A stretch of DNA of 64,000 nt from Pseudopedobacter saltans DSM 12145 (lineage in GTDB: Bacteria > Bacteroidota > Bacteroidia > Sphingobacteriales > Sphingobacteriaceae), in the NCBI RefSeq assembly GCF_000190735.1, contig NC_015177.1:2914001-2978000 (forward strand), given 5' to 3'. The notes below the pieces were generated by a model. The model had not been told where the DNA came from and searched no databases. It was given only the letters and a program-made list of their open reading frames with translations. Shown piece after piece: positions 46,299-54,438 of this stretch (positions within the stretch are counted from its first letter, which is position 1; each line of letters starts with the position of its first letter). The position numbers and the translations under genes are program-made.

Positions 46299-47978
46299 TT
46301 AAAAATAGCTAACGATACCAAAATGTATTTTGCCTTTCTGCAAATCTAACGGAATATTTCTTTGTTTTCCTAAAGCATAGTTTAAAGAAAGACTACCAAT
46401 TTTTGTCAGGAAAGTAAATCCTGCGCCAAAACTAAATGGATAATTCAATTCGGTTTGCTTCTTAGAAATTTGTTTCATTATTGCCTGATCGTAAAAAACG
46501 TTTAAAAATGAATTTTCTTCTATAAAGATTCTATATTCAAGAGTTTGTACCATAAACGAACTTGCAAAAAACTGCTGTTCGTCAAATCCTCTTAATGTTT
46601 TCAATCCCCCCAATCTAAAAACCTCATTTTCATAAAAATCTTTCCCTGTTAATAAGGAGGATAGATTATGAAGATATATTGCGGAAACCTTAGATAACTT
46701 GAAATAATAACTTAAATCAGCCTTTATTTTAAACTGACTGGTTTGTTCGTCTTTTATTTTTCTATTTCCTGCAGAAAGTGACATCACCAGATTGTATCCT
46801 TTTTTTGGGACAAAGAGATTATCAAGAGAGTTTAAATCGAAATCTAGACCATAAAAAAGTATATGTATATCATTAATATTATTGTTGGACTCATTAAACG
46901 AAGAAATTGCGTTGCCGGTATAGTTCTCGACATGAAAACCTAAAGACTTATTACTACTATAATTAAATACAAATGCAAGTTTGGTATTTAAGTTCAAGTA
47001 ATTAGTATCTTGTTTATAAAAAAGTATATCAGTTTTTATGCCTAAACGGGATTTAAAAAGGTAAGGATATTTAAATCCAAAATCTAATTCCTGAGATTGT
47101 TGTGGCAGTCCTCTATAATTAAAACTCAATACTTCGCCTTGTTTTAACGCGTTTTGTAATCTTAACTTAAAATCCCCCGTAATTTGTAATTTACCTGTCG
47201 CTTGATTTGGAAGAAATCCTATTAAACCGTCGAATTGATTAGCATCTTGTTTATCTAAAAATAAATTTAGTCTCGACCTATCAGCAATAAATTCAATCTC
47301 AGGAAACTTTTGTACTTTAACAAAAGGCAATTCTCTTAATCGCTTGTCTATCATCCGGATTTTATTTTCCTGATAATCCCCCCCAATTCTCAATCCCAGA
47401 TGTGTTGGAAGAAATGAATCAGAAATTTTCAAAGAACCAATAATCCTAACGGAATCTATAAAAAATCGATCTCCCGGAGAACTAAAAATACTCGCCGACA
47501 ATGCATTATTTTTAAACTGAAAGCTATCTAACCAAACTTCAGCAAAAGGAAAACCATGGTTCTCATACCAGTCTAACAGTTTCCGTTTCAGTTCCGATAA
47601 GCTTCTGAGATTTAAATACTGATCTAAATAATATTTTTCTTTAAAGCTGATATCACTTAAAACCAGTGGGGCGATATTACCATTTTTAAGATATAATAAT
47701 TTGAATTGATCTCCTGTGAAAAAGGTAACACTTAGCTGTCTGTCCTGCCATTCACGTTGCACAATTTCCGCATAAAAAAAGCCTTGATCATGTAATTTTT
47801 GTAACAAATCAACAATGGCCTTTTCTACTTTCAATGAATCTTCATAAACAGACTTAGGCTGATTAGAAAAATCTTTAGGCACTCCCTTTATCTCAACACG
47901 CCAGTTTTGTGTCTGCAACTGTCCATAAGAAACAGAAATAAACAAACACATAAAAAATAGAAGAGACAACCTAAACAT
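46299..47978 (-). CDS. BamA/TamA-family outer-membrane protein
   Basis: This 559-residue protein has a signal peptide (about 1-19), POTRA-like domains (about 25-235), and a C-terminal 16-strand-type barrel (about 240-559) ending in VSYF, with the conserved strand-6 LGGLKTLRGFDEQQF that matches the (V)RGF/Y motif of Omp85 proteins. BamA/TamA relatives insert or transport outer-membrane or surface proteins. It is shorter than BamA itself (usually about 800 residues), so it is a second Omp85 member. First gene of the unit with DUF4271 and hemD. Confidence 0.85.
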   Translation of the reverse strand: MFRLSLLFFMCLFISVSYGQLQTQNWRVEIKGVPKDFSNQPKSVYEDSLKVEKAIVDLLQKLHDQGFFYAEIVQREWQDRQLSVTFFTGDQFKLLYLKNGNIAPLVLSDISFKEKYYLDQYLNLRSLSELKRKLLDWYENHGFPFAEVWLDSFQFKNNALSASIFSSPGDRFFIDSVRIIGSLKISDSFLPTHLGLRIGGDYQENKIRMIDKRLRELPFVKVQKFPEIEFIADRSRLNLFLDKQDANQFDGLIGFLPNQATGKLQITGDFKLRLQNALKQGEVLSFNYRGLPQQSQELDFGFKYPYLFKSRLGIKTDILFYKQDTNYLNLNTKLAFVFNYSSNKSLGFHVENYTGNAISSFNESNNNINDIHILFYGLDFDLNSLDNLFVPKKGYNLVMSLSAGNRKIKDEQTSQFKIKADLSYYFKLSKVSAIYLHNLSSLLTGKDFYENEVFRLGGLKTLRGFDEQQFFASSFMVQTLEYRIFIEENSFLNVFYDQAIMKQISKKQTELNYPFSFGAGFTFLTKIGSLSLNYALGKQRNIPLDLQKGKIHFGIVSYF

Positions 47979-48053
47979 CCTGTAAAAATATACTTTAAAA
48001 GATAAAATCAGAACAATAGAATGCGATAGACACTATTTGATTAACTTTGCTTT

Positions 48054-49187
48054 ATGGCCGGAATTTATATCCATATTCCATTTTGTAAACAAGCTTGTCA
48101 TTACTGCGATTTTCATTTTAGCACATCGTTAAAATATAAAGATGATATGCTGAAAGCAATAAATCGGGAAATTCTACTACAAAAGAATTTCTTGCAGAAT
48201 GAAAAGATAGAAACTATTTATTTTGGAGGTGGTACCCCATCTTTATTGACTAGTGACGAGATTAATAAAATAACAGAACAGATCCAGCGCTATTATATTG
48301 CCGACGAATTGGTAGAAGTAACACTAGAAACCAACCCCGATGATCTTTCCTCACAAAAAATCGCCGCGCTCAAGCACACTCCAGTTAATAGATTCAGCAT
48401 AGGAATTCAGTCTTTCTTTAACGAGGACTTAAAATGGATGAACAGAGCGCACCAGGCAAAAGAAGCTGAATTTGCAATAAAAGCTTCCCAGGATGCAGGT
48501 TTTGAAAATTTAACTGTAGATCTGATTTATGGATACCCTCTTTTAACTAAAGAAAAATGGGACCTCAACATCAATCAGGTATTGGCTATGGATATTCCTC
48601 ACGTATCGTGTTATTCTATGACAGTTGAACCGAAAACTGCTTTAGCTTCATTTATCAAAAAAGGAATAGACAAAAACATGGATGACACCAAAAGTGCAGA
48701 ACAATTCCTTCATTTATCTGCCAAACTTCAGGAAAATGGATTTGAACATTATGAAATATCTAATTTTGCAAAAGGCAACAAGTACTCTGTTCACAATACT
48801 AACTACTGGAGAGGGGTAAAGTACCTCGGAATTGGTCCTTCAGCCCATTCATTTGATGGAAAAGACCGTCAATGGAATATTGCTAATAATGCATTATATA
48901 TGCAATCGTTAGGAAAAGACAATATTCCCGCAGAAAAAGAGTTTTTAAGTCCCAAAGACCGTGTCAATGAATATATAATGACCGCATTAAGAACCATGTG
49001 GGGATTAGATCTTAATAAGATAAACTCCGATTTCCCCGTTTTTAAAGCGGAAATCTCTAAAAATATGAACCAGTTTTTTGAAAAAGATTGGATAGAGGAA
49101 AAAGATAATCACATAATTTTAACCACAAAAGGCAAGTTATACGCAGACCATATCGCTGCCGAATTATTTATAGAAGATGGATTTTAA
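48054..49187 (+). CDS. hemW: Radical SAM heme chaperone HemW
   Basis: This 377-residue protein has the HemW signature Cys11-x3-Cys15-x2-Cys18 (FCKQACHYCDFHF) for the [4Fe-4S] cluster, then YFGGGTPSLL and SIGIQSF. The Phe following the third cysteine plus one residue separates HemW (CxxxCxxCxF) from HemN. HemW inserts heme into respiratory enzymes. It overlaps the next gene by 11 bases. Confidence 0.93.
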   Translation: MAGIYIHIPFCKQACHYCDFHFSTSLKYKDDMLKAINREILLQKNFLQNEKIETIYFGGGTPSLLTSDEINKITEQIQRYYIADELVEVTLETNPDDLSSQKIAALKHTPVNRFSIGIQSFFNEDLKWMNRAHQAKEAEFAIKASQDAGFENLTVDLIYGYPLLTKEKWDLNINQVLAMDIPHVSCYSMTVEPKTALASFIKKGIDKNMDDTKSAEQFLHLSAKLQENGFEHYEISNFAKGNKYSVHNTNYWRGVKYLGIGPSAHSFDGKDRQWNIANNALYMQSLGKDNIPAEKEFLSPKDRVNEYIMTALRTMWGLDLNKINSDFPVFKAEISKNMNQFFEKDWIEEKDNHIILTTKGKLYADHIAAELFIEDGF

Positions 49188-49968
49188 GAACAAAGTTGTT
49201 TGGATCACTGGCGCATCTTCCGGAATCGGAAAAGAACTCGCAATCGAACTAAAAAAGCAAGGAGCCAAACTGATTCTTTCTTCAAGAAAAAGGGAAAAGC
49301 TCTATCAATTAAAACAGGATTTAAAAACCGATCCTATCAATACCCATATCCTTCCTCTTGATCTTACCGACAAAGAGAATCTGGCGCAAAAAAGCGAAGA
49401 AGCCTGGCGAATTTATGGCTATATAGATGTTTTAATAAATTCTGGCGGAATCAGTCAACGTTCTTTAGGGTTAGAAACCCATCTAAAGGTCGAACAGCAA
49501 ATATTTGACACCAATTATTGGGGAACGGTGATTTTAAGTAAAAACATCATTCCTAAAATGATTAAAAATGGCGGTGGGAATATTGTTGTCATCAGTTCAT
49601 TAATGGGAAAATTCGGTACGCAATACAGAACATCCTATGCCGCATCAAAGCATGCTTTACATGGTTATTTTGACTCTTTAAGATGTGAAGTTTATAATAA
49701 AGGAATTGATATCTCAATTATCTGCCCTGGATTCATCAACACAGATATTACAAAAAATTCTCTAACAGCAAATGGCGAGAAATATGAAAAGGCCGATGAA
49801 TTTCAGCTACATGGCATTCCCGCCAAAGAGTGCGCACTACGTATTTTGTCCGCTACCGGCAAAAAAGAAGAAGTAATAATAGCCGGAAAAGAGAAATGGG
49901 GAGTAATAATTAAAAGATTCTTTCCTGCATATTTTTCAAAAATGATTAGGAAAAGAAACGTTATTTAA
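49177..49968 (+). CDS. Short-chain dehydrogenase/reductase
   Basis: This 263-residue protein is a classical SDR. It shows the nucleotide-binding TGASSGIGKE near residue 11, a NSGG motif (about 88), the catalytic YAASK, and ICPGFINTD. It resembles the SDR7/DHRS7-like group, but the substrate is unknown. It starts inside the end of hemW and is likely translated with it. Confidence 0.92.
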   Translation: MDFKNKVVWITGASSGIGKELAIELKKQGAKLILSSRKREKLYQLKQDLKTDPINTHILPLDLTDKENLAQKSEEAWRIYGYIDVLINSGGISQRSLGLETHLKVEQQIFDTNYWGTVILSKNIIPKMIKNGGGNIVVISSLMGKFGTQYRTSYAASKHALHGYFDSLRCEVYNKGIDISIICPGFINTDITKNSLTANGEKYEKADEFQLHGIPAKECALRILSATGKKEEVIIAGKEKWGVIIKRFFPAYFSKMIRKRNVI

Positions 49969-50038
49969 ATTTGTTTTAAATAAAATTTCTATATTTAATG
50001 GCTTAAAATCTAAAAACTTATTTGCCGTATCCCTTTAA

Positions 50039-50437
50039 ATGAGAACTAAAATAGAGAGCGCGTTCATAATTGATGATGACGACATTTATATTTTTGGAAT
50101 AAAAAAACTCATTCAGATAAAAAAGCTTTGCGAGGATTTACATTCATTTAGCAATGGATATGAAGCCTTACAAAAGCTGGAAGAATTAAGAAATGCAAAT
50201 CAGGCATTTCCTGAAATTATTTTGCTGGATATAAACATGCCAATCATGACGGGATGGGAGTTTATTGAACATTTCAGAAATTTCGAAAATGATTTAAAAA
50301 CACACACAAAAATCTATATGGTTAGCTCTTCTATTGATCCGGAAGACATAGACCGAGCAGATAAACTAAAGGAAATTGAGAAGTATATTATCAAACCTAT
50401 AGATCTTGATACGCTGATAGAAATATTTACAATATAA
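50039..50437 (+). CDS. Single-domain response regulator receiver
   Basis: This 132-residue protein is a bare receiver domain. The acidic cluster DDDD (residues 12-15), phospho-acceptor Asp64 (LLDINMP) and conserved Lys119 (IIKPI) are present. There is no output domain and no kinase gene beside it. It belongs to the Rcp1/CheY-like receivers common in Bacteroidota. The partner is unknown. Confidence 0.9.
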   Translation: MRTKIESAFIIDDDDIYIFGIKKLIQIKKLCEDLHSFSNGYEALQKLEELRNANQAFPEIILLDINMPIMTGWEFIEHFRNFENDLKTHTKIYMVSSSIDPEDIDRADKLKEIEKYIIKPIDLDTLIEIFTI

Positions 50438-50438
50438 T

Positions 50439-50460
50439 GGTGTCATGGTAAAATGACACC
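50439..50460 (+). terminator. Weak hairpin after the receiver gene
   Basis: GGTGTCAT (50439-50446) pairs with ATGACACC (50453-50460) with a 6-base loop. No T run follows, so termination may be partial. Confidence 0.45.
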
Positions 50461-50528
50461 AAATCAACCATTTAATAAAATCTCAAGTCTTAACTTTACG
50501 TGTTATATAAGCGCGTTTTTTATTTAAG

Positions 50529-51773
50529 ATGGGAAAGATATTTTCACTGGCATTACTATCCATTCTTCTTCTGGCTTTTGATTTATACATCTACAAAGCG
50601 ATATTGTCTATTTATCCTAAATGGAGTAATAAAAAAAAGGAAAATTTCACACGAATTTGGTGGATTTATAGCATATTATTAATAATAGGAGTTTTTATAA
50701 GCATATTCTTCAACATTTTCCTCTGGTTAAGAGCAATCATTCTCGTTTCTTTTTTTATAACTTTTGTATCAAAACTATGTTTTGTTCCTCTTTTGTTAAT
50801 CGATGATATAAGGAGGGTAATTAAAAAGGTAGTCAATAAGAAAAATAACACCGAAAAGGAAGAAGTCTCCTCTAAAGATAATACTATTTCCCGGTCGGAA
50901 TTTTTAGTAAAATCGGGCATGGCTATAGCTGCCGTACCATTTTCCACATTAACCTGGGGAATTGCATATGGCGCATACGACTACAGAGTAAAAAAACAAA
51001 CACTAATCCTTCCTAATTTACCTTCATCTTTTAATGGGATGAAGATTGCACAGATATCTGATATCCATTCTGGAAGCTTTTACAACAAAAGAGCAGTATT
51101 AGGCGGTGTTGAAATGCTGTTAAATGAAAAGCCTGATATAGCTTTCTTTACGGGCGACTTAGTTAACGGAAAAGCTTCTGAAATGCGGGATTATCAGGAT
51201 ATCTTTTCAAAAGTAAAAGCTCCTTTAGGTGTATTTTCTGTACTAGGAAATCATGATTACGGAATGTACGAAAAATGGAAAGACGACGCTGCCCGAAATA
51301 AAAATTTAGAAGACCTTAAAACAACTCATAAAAACATGGGTTGGCAACTTTTAAACAATGCTAACAGAAGGATTAAAATCAATAATGAAGAAATTGGTAT
51401 TTTAGGAATTGAAAACTGGGGAGGAGGCCGTTTCCCGAAATACGGTAAAATGAAAGAAGCGGTAAAAAACACCGATGATTTACCGATAAAACTACTTCTG
51501 TCTCATGATCCATCTCATTGGAAACTTCAGGTATTAAAAGAATATCCACAAATAGACGTCATGTTTTCCGGGCATACCCATGGTTCGCAGTTTGGTATAG
51601 AAACAGAACGTTTTAAATGGAGTCCTGTACAATATCTTTATGAAGAATGGGACGGACTATATCAACAGAACAACCAACAATTATACGTAAATGTAGGATA
51701 TGGATTTTTAGGCTATCCTGGCAGAGTTGGTATTTTACCTGAAATCACGATATTTGAATTGAAGAGCTCTTAG
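50529..51773 (+). CDS. Membrane-anchored metallophosphoesterase
   Basis: This 414-residue protein has three or so N-terminal membrane helices (about 5-100), a short charged linker, a further hydrophobic stretch (about 125-145, in MAIAAVPFSTLTWGIAYG) and a calcineurin-like phosphoesterase domain (about 165-410). All metal motifs are present: SDIHSG, TGDLV, GNHDYG, SHDP and SGHTHG. The catalytic domain is like YkuE/YaeI-type phosphoesterases that act on lipid A precursors or other membrane substrates. It lies 15 bases upstream of the UbiA-like gene. Confidence 0.9.
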   Translation: MGKIFSLALLSILLLAFDLYIYKAILSIYPKWSNKKKENFTRIWWIYSILLIIGVFISIFFNIFLWLRAIILVSFFITFVSKLCFVPLLLIDDIRRVIKKVVNKKNNTEKEEVSSKDNTISRSEFLVKSGMAIAAVPFSTLTWGIAYGAYDYRVKKQTLILPNLPSSFNGMKIAQISDIHSGSFYNKRAVLGGVEMLLNEKPDIAFFTGDLVNGKASEMRDYQDIFSKVKAPLGVFSVLGNHDYGMYEKWKDDAARNKNLEDLKTTHKNMGWQLLNNANRRIKINNEEIGILGIENWGGGRFPKYGKMKEAVKNTDDLPIKLLLSHDPSHWKLQVLKEYPQIDVMFSGHTHGSQFGIETERFKWSPVQYLYEEWDGLYQQNNQQLYVNVGYGFLGYPGRVGILPEITIFELKSS

Positions 51774-51788
51774 CTCGAATAAATTCAA

Positions 51789-52667
51789 ATGACATATCAC
51801 CTCCGCAAAAGTATAGACTTCTTAATATTCAGCAATATATTCATAGCTATATGTGCCGTCGCTCAGGCTTTGGTTACTTATCACCTGCTTGATGCAACAC
51901 CACATATCGCGGTTCTTTGCTTTTTATTTTTCTCTACACTTTGTACTTATAACTTCAGTATATTAATACAAAGAAAGGCCATACATAAACGCTCCCCATT
52001 TAGAAGGATAAGATGGTTCTACTGGCATTATCAAATCTGTATTATTATAACCATTATATCAGCTCTAGCGTTAATACCAATATTTTTTTTCTTAAGTAAC
52101 TCTTCTAAATTAGTATTAATCTTTGTCGGCTTGCTTTCTATCGGATATTCACTGCCATTATTCAAACTTCGAGAAAAAAGATTTGGACTTCGGAATATCC
52201 CTGGCATCAAATTGTTTTTAATAGCTTTGGTATGGTCCGTAAGCTGCGTGACCTTTCCAATAGTCGAGATTAATTCCCATAATTTAATAGCTATCCCCCT
52301 TTCAGACACGTTAATCTTAACCATAAAAAGATTCCTATTTGTGGCTGCTATAACGGTTCCCTTTGATATCAGAGATTTATTTCAGGACAGACTTAATGAT
52401 TTAAAAACCATACCTACCACGCTCGGAGAAAAGGGAGCCTACATTTTTTGCCAAATATTACTCATCCTCTATCTCGTATTGCTTTTTATTTTTAGCAAAA
52501 ATATAGATACAGATTTTATGGCTCTAGGCTTGACAATAATTCTTGCAAGCTGGCTAATATTTAAATCTAACTGGAAAAAAAACGAATATTATTACTTCCT
52601 CTATTTAGATGGGACAATGCTACTTCAATATCTACTGATAGCCTTATTCGCAATACTATTCCCTTAG
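51789..52667 (+). CDS. UbiA-like membrane protein
   Basis: This 292-residue protein has about eight or nine membrane helices. The late loop DIRDLFQDRLNDLKTIPTTLG fits the second Asp-rich motif of UbiA prenyltransferases (DxxDxxxDxxxG-like). The first Asp-rich motif (NDxxDxxxD) is replaced by YNFSILIQRK at about residue 54, so polyprenyl diphosphate binding may be lost. It may be a divergent prenyltransferase or an inactive relative. It lies 15 bases after the phosphoesterase gene. Confidence 0.7.
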   Translation: MTYHLRKSIDFLIFSNIFIAICAVAQALVTYHLLDATPHIAVLCFLFFSTLCTYNFSILIQRKAIHKRSPFRRIRWFYWHYQICIIITIISALALIPIFFFLSNSSKLVLIFVGLLSIGYSLPLFKLREKRFGLRNIPGIKLFLIALVWSVSCVTFPIVEINSHNLIAIPLSDTLILTIKRFLFVAAITVPFDIRDLFQDRLNDLKTIPTTLGEKGAYIFCQILLILYLVLLFIFSKNIDTDFMALGLTIILASWLIFKSNWKKNEYYYFLYLDGTMLLQYLLIALFAILFP

Positions 52668-52677
52668 AAACAAAAAA

Positions 52678-52697
52678 GCTATCCTTTTCAGGATAGC
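52678..52697. terminator. Bidirectional terminator
   Basis: GCTATCCT (52678-52685) pairs with AGGATAGC (52690-52697) with a 4-base loop and an upstream A run (52672-52677). It separates the convergent UbiA-like and OmpA-like genes. Confidence 0.8.
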
Positions 52698-52722
52698 CTT
52701 GGTACAAAATAAACTTATTTAA

Positions 52723-53580
52723 CTATTTATTTTCAGGAGCCTGATCTATTAATTCCATAAACTGATCAAGCTCTGGTGTTATGATAATTTGAGTTCTCCT
52801 ATTTTTGCTTTTTCCCTCTTCCGTACTGTTAGGTGCAACCGGATTATATTCTCCTCTCCCACCAGCCGTCAACCGCTTCGGATCAACACCGTATTTCGTT
52901 TGTAGTGACTGCACAACAGAAGAAGCTCTTAAAACACTCAAATCCCAGTTATTTCTGATATTTGTTTGAGAAATAGGAACATTATCTGTGTTACCTTCAA
53001 TCAAGACACCATAATTTTTATAGTCCTTAATAATCTTCGCAATTTTACTGAGAGTTTGGTCCGCCCTGTCGGATATTTCATAACTACCCGATTTGTATAG
53101 CATATTATCGGCCAATGAGATATAAACCACTCCTTTTAAAACCTGAATATCAACGTCTCGCAATTCTTCCCGACTCAAAGATCTGGTAAGATTATTAGTC
53201 AACACCAAATTTAATGAGTCGCTTTTGTTTTTTGTGTTAACCAGATGCTGGATGTATTTATTTGATGCATTTATTTCATCTACCAGCTTAGATATATTCA
53301 CATTCCCTTGATTGCTTGATTTTAGACACTTGTCCAGTGCTCTTTGCAAAGCTTCTCTATTAGATCGCTCAGATGCAATTTGTTCCTCTAAACTTTTCAC
53401 CCTGGAACTGCTGCCCGATAAGCCCTGTTGACTTTCCTGATATTTACCATTAAGTTCTCTCGCTCTGGTTTCTAAATCCGCATATTTAGTTTGTAATTCG
53501 GTATACTGCTTTTTACTTACACAACTTTGCGTCAAAAAAGCCATTATAAAAATCACAAACATTAATTGATAAGTCTTCAT
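52723..53580 (-). CDS. OmpA-family lipoprotein
   Basis: This 285-residue lipoprotein (TQSC, about residue 20) has a coiled coil (about 25-95) and a C-terminal OmpA domain (about 155-275). The peptidoglycan-binding motif is present in NWDLSVLRASSVVQSL and GRGEYNPVAPNSTEEGKSKNRRTQIII, shown here in parts. It anchors the outer membrane to the cell wall. It is monocistronic. Confidence 0.9.
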   Translation of the reverse strand: MKTYQLMFVIFIMAFLTQSCVSKKQYTELQTKYADLETRARELNGKYQESQQGLSGSSSRVKSLEEQIASERSNREALQRALDKCLKSSNQGNVNISKLVDEINASNKYIQHLVNTKNKSDSLNLVLTNNLTRSLSREELRDVDIQVLKGVVYISLADNMLYKSGSYEISDRADQTLSKIAKIIKDYKNYGVLIEGNTDNVPISQTNIRNNWDLSVLRASSVVQSLQTKYGVDPKRLTAGGRGEYNPVAPNSTEEGKSKNRRTQIIITPELDQFMELIDQAPENK

Positions 53581-53651
53581 AATATTCGCTTTTTGTGAGT
53601 AATTACAACGTACAAGAATAAATAATGTTTTAAAGCTAAACGAGCGGAAAT

Positions 53652-53680
53652 AAAAAAGCCCTAGAAATATCCAAGGCTTT
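53652..53680 (-). terminator. Terminator of tRNA-like unit A
   Basis: On the minus strand AAAGCCTTGG (53680-53671) pairs with CTAGGGCTTT (53664-53655) with two G-T pairs and a 6-base loop, followed by more T. Identical in design to the copy behind the real tRNA-Val gene. Confidence 0.8.
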
Positions 53681-53685
53681 ATATG

Positions 53686-53762
53686 TGGAGGCTGCTGGAT
53701 TCGAACCAGTGACCCTCCCGATGTAAAATCGGGATGCGCTGAACCAGCTGAGCTAAACCCCG
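53686..53762 (-). tRNA. Chimeric tRNA-Val-like sequence A (probably not a normal tRNA)
   Basis: The 3' part (variable loop, T arm, AGCCTCC acceptor strand, discriminator A) is that of tRNA-Val with one T-stem mismatch. The 5' part differs: acceptor strand CGGGGTT leaves 1-72 unpaired (C-C) with two G-T pairs, the D stem GCTC/GCGC has a mismatch, and the anticodon arm is TCCCGA / TTTTACA / TCGGGA. That is a 6-bp stem with a 7-base loop (or 5 bp with 9), so the central triplet is TTA rather than TAC. It overlaps the end of the GIY-YIG gene by 10 bases. Confidence 0.55.
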
Positions 53763-54004
53763 TCGATTAACTGTTCCAGTAATTGACGGCTTTTCCAGTT
53801 CTTAGGCTGCTTTTCACGTTTCATCGCATCACGCTTCAGCTCGTACTCTTGCCACTTTAATTCCCAGTCATGATTACCTTTACCCGTAAAACCCCGATGG
53901 TTACTGTTGTGCTTGCGAATCCTATCTTCCAGATCACTTGTATACCCAACATAATATTTATCCAAGCTGGACGAATACAAGATATAAACAATGTAGACTG
54001 ACAT
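53753..54004 (-). CDS. GIY-YIG nuclease-domain protein, copy A (intact)
   Basis: This 83-residue protein is a minimal GIY-YIG domain of the UPF0213/URI type. It has YIVYIL...KYYVGYTSDLEDRIRKHNSNHRG: the two GIY/YIG strands, Arg28/Arg30, His32, and the later Glu in LLEQL as possible metal ligand. It starts at the ATG at 54004, 22 bases after the upstream terminator, and its stop codon TAG lies at positions 8-10 of the tRNA-like sequence. The domain can cut DNA in homing endonucleases and UvrC; activity here is not shown. Copy B is inactivated. Confidence 0.8.
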   Translation of the reverse strand: MSVYIVYILYSSSLDKYYVGYTSDLEDRIRKHNSNHRGFTGKGNHDWELKWQEYELKRDAMKREKQPKNWKSRQLLEQLIDGV

Positions 54005-54026
54005 GAAAAGAAAATCGGTTTATAAC

Positions 54027-54055
54027 AAAAAAGCCCTAGAAACATCCAAGGCTTT
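54027..54055 (-). terminator. Terminator of tRNA-like unit B
   Basis: Same hairpin as 53652-53680 with one loop change (ATGTTT instead of ATATTT on the minus strand). It ends the unit-B transcript just ahead of GIY-YIG copy A. Confidence 0.8.
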
Positions 54056-54060
54056 ATATG

Positions 54061-54137
54061 TGGAGGCTACTGGATTCGAACCAGTGACCCTCCCGATGTA
54101 AAATCGGGATGCGCCGAACCAGCTGAGCTAAACCCCG
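54061..54137 (-). tRNA. Chimeric tRNA-Val-like sequence B (probably not a normal tRNA)
   Basis: Same chimera as copy A, with an intact T stem (ACTGG/CCAGT) and one D-loop change. The acceptor 1-72 C-C mismatch, the D-stem mismatch and the 6-bp anticodon stem TCCCGA/TCGGGA are all shared with copy A, so they were present before the duplication. The stem change is compensated on both sides, which a decaying tRNA would not show by chance. Confidence 0.55.
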
Positions 54138-54382
54138 TCGATTAACTGTTCCAGTAATTGACGGCTTTTCCAGTTCTTAAGCTGCTTTTCGCGTTTTATC
54201 GCATCACGCTTCAGCTCATAAATCTCTTGCCACTTTAATTCCCAGTCATGATTACCTTTACCCGTAAAACCCCGATGGTTACTGTTGTGCTAGCGAATCC
54301 TATCTTCCAGATCACTTGTATACCCAACATAATATTTATCCAAGCTGGACGAATATAAGATATAAACAATGTAGACTGACAT
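54128..54382 (-). pseudogene. GIY-YIG nuclease gene, copy B, with an amber codon
   Basis: This is a near-identical copy of the gene at 53753-54004, with the same ATG context (54382) and the same stop in the tRNA-like sequence (54128). Lys31 (AAG) of copy A is TAG here (54292-54290 on the minus strand), which would stop translation after 30 residues, before the end of the nuclease core. A 3-base insertion adds one codon further on. The rest of the frame is open, so the nonsense mutation is recent. Confidence 0.88.
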
Positions 54383-54404
54383 GAAAAGAAAATCGGTTTA
54401 TAAC

Positions 54405-54433
54405 AAAAAAGCCCTAGAAATATCCAAGGCTTT
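54405..54433 (-). terminator. Terminator of the tRNA-Val pair
   Basis: On the minus strand AAAGCCTTGG (54433-54424) pairs with CTAGGGCTTT (54417-54408), followed by T. This is the native terminator behind the second tRNA-Val gene and the parent of the copies at 53652 and 54027. Confidence 0.85.
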
Positions 54434-54438
54434 ATATG

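Noticed and set aside
53857-54045. Open frame of 62 codons on the minus strand inside the GIY-YIG gene
   Set aside because: It is an out-of-frame shadow of copy A with no family features.
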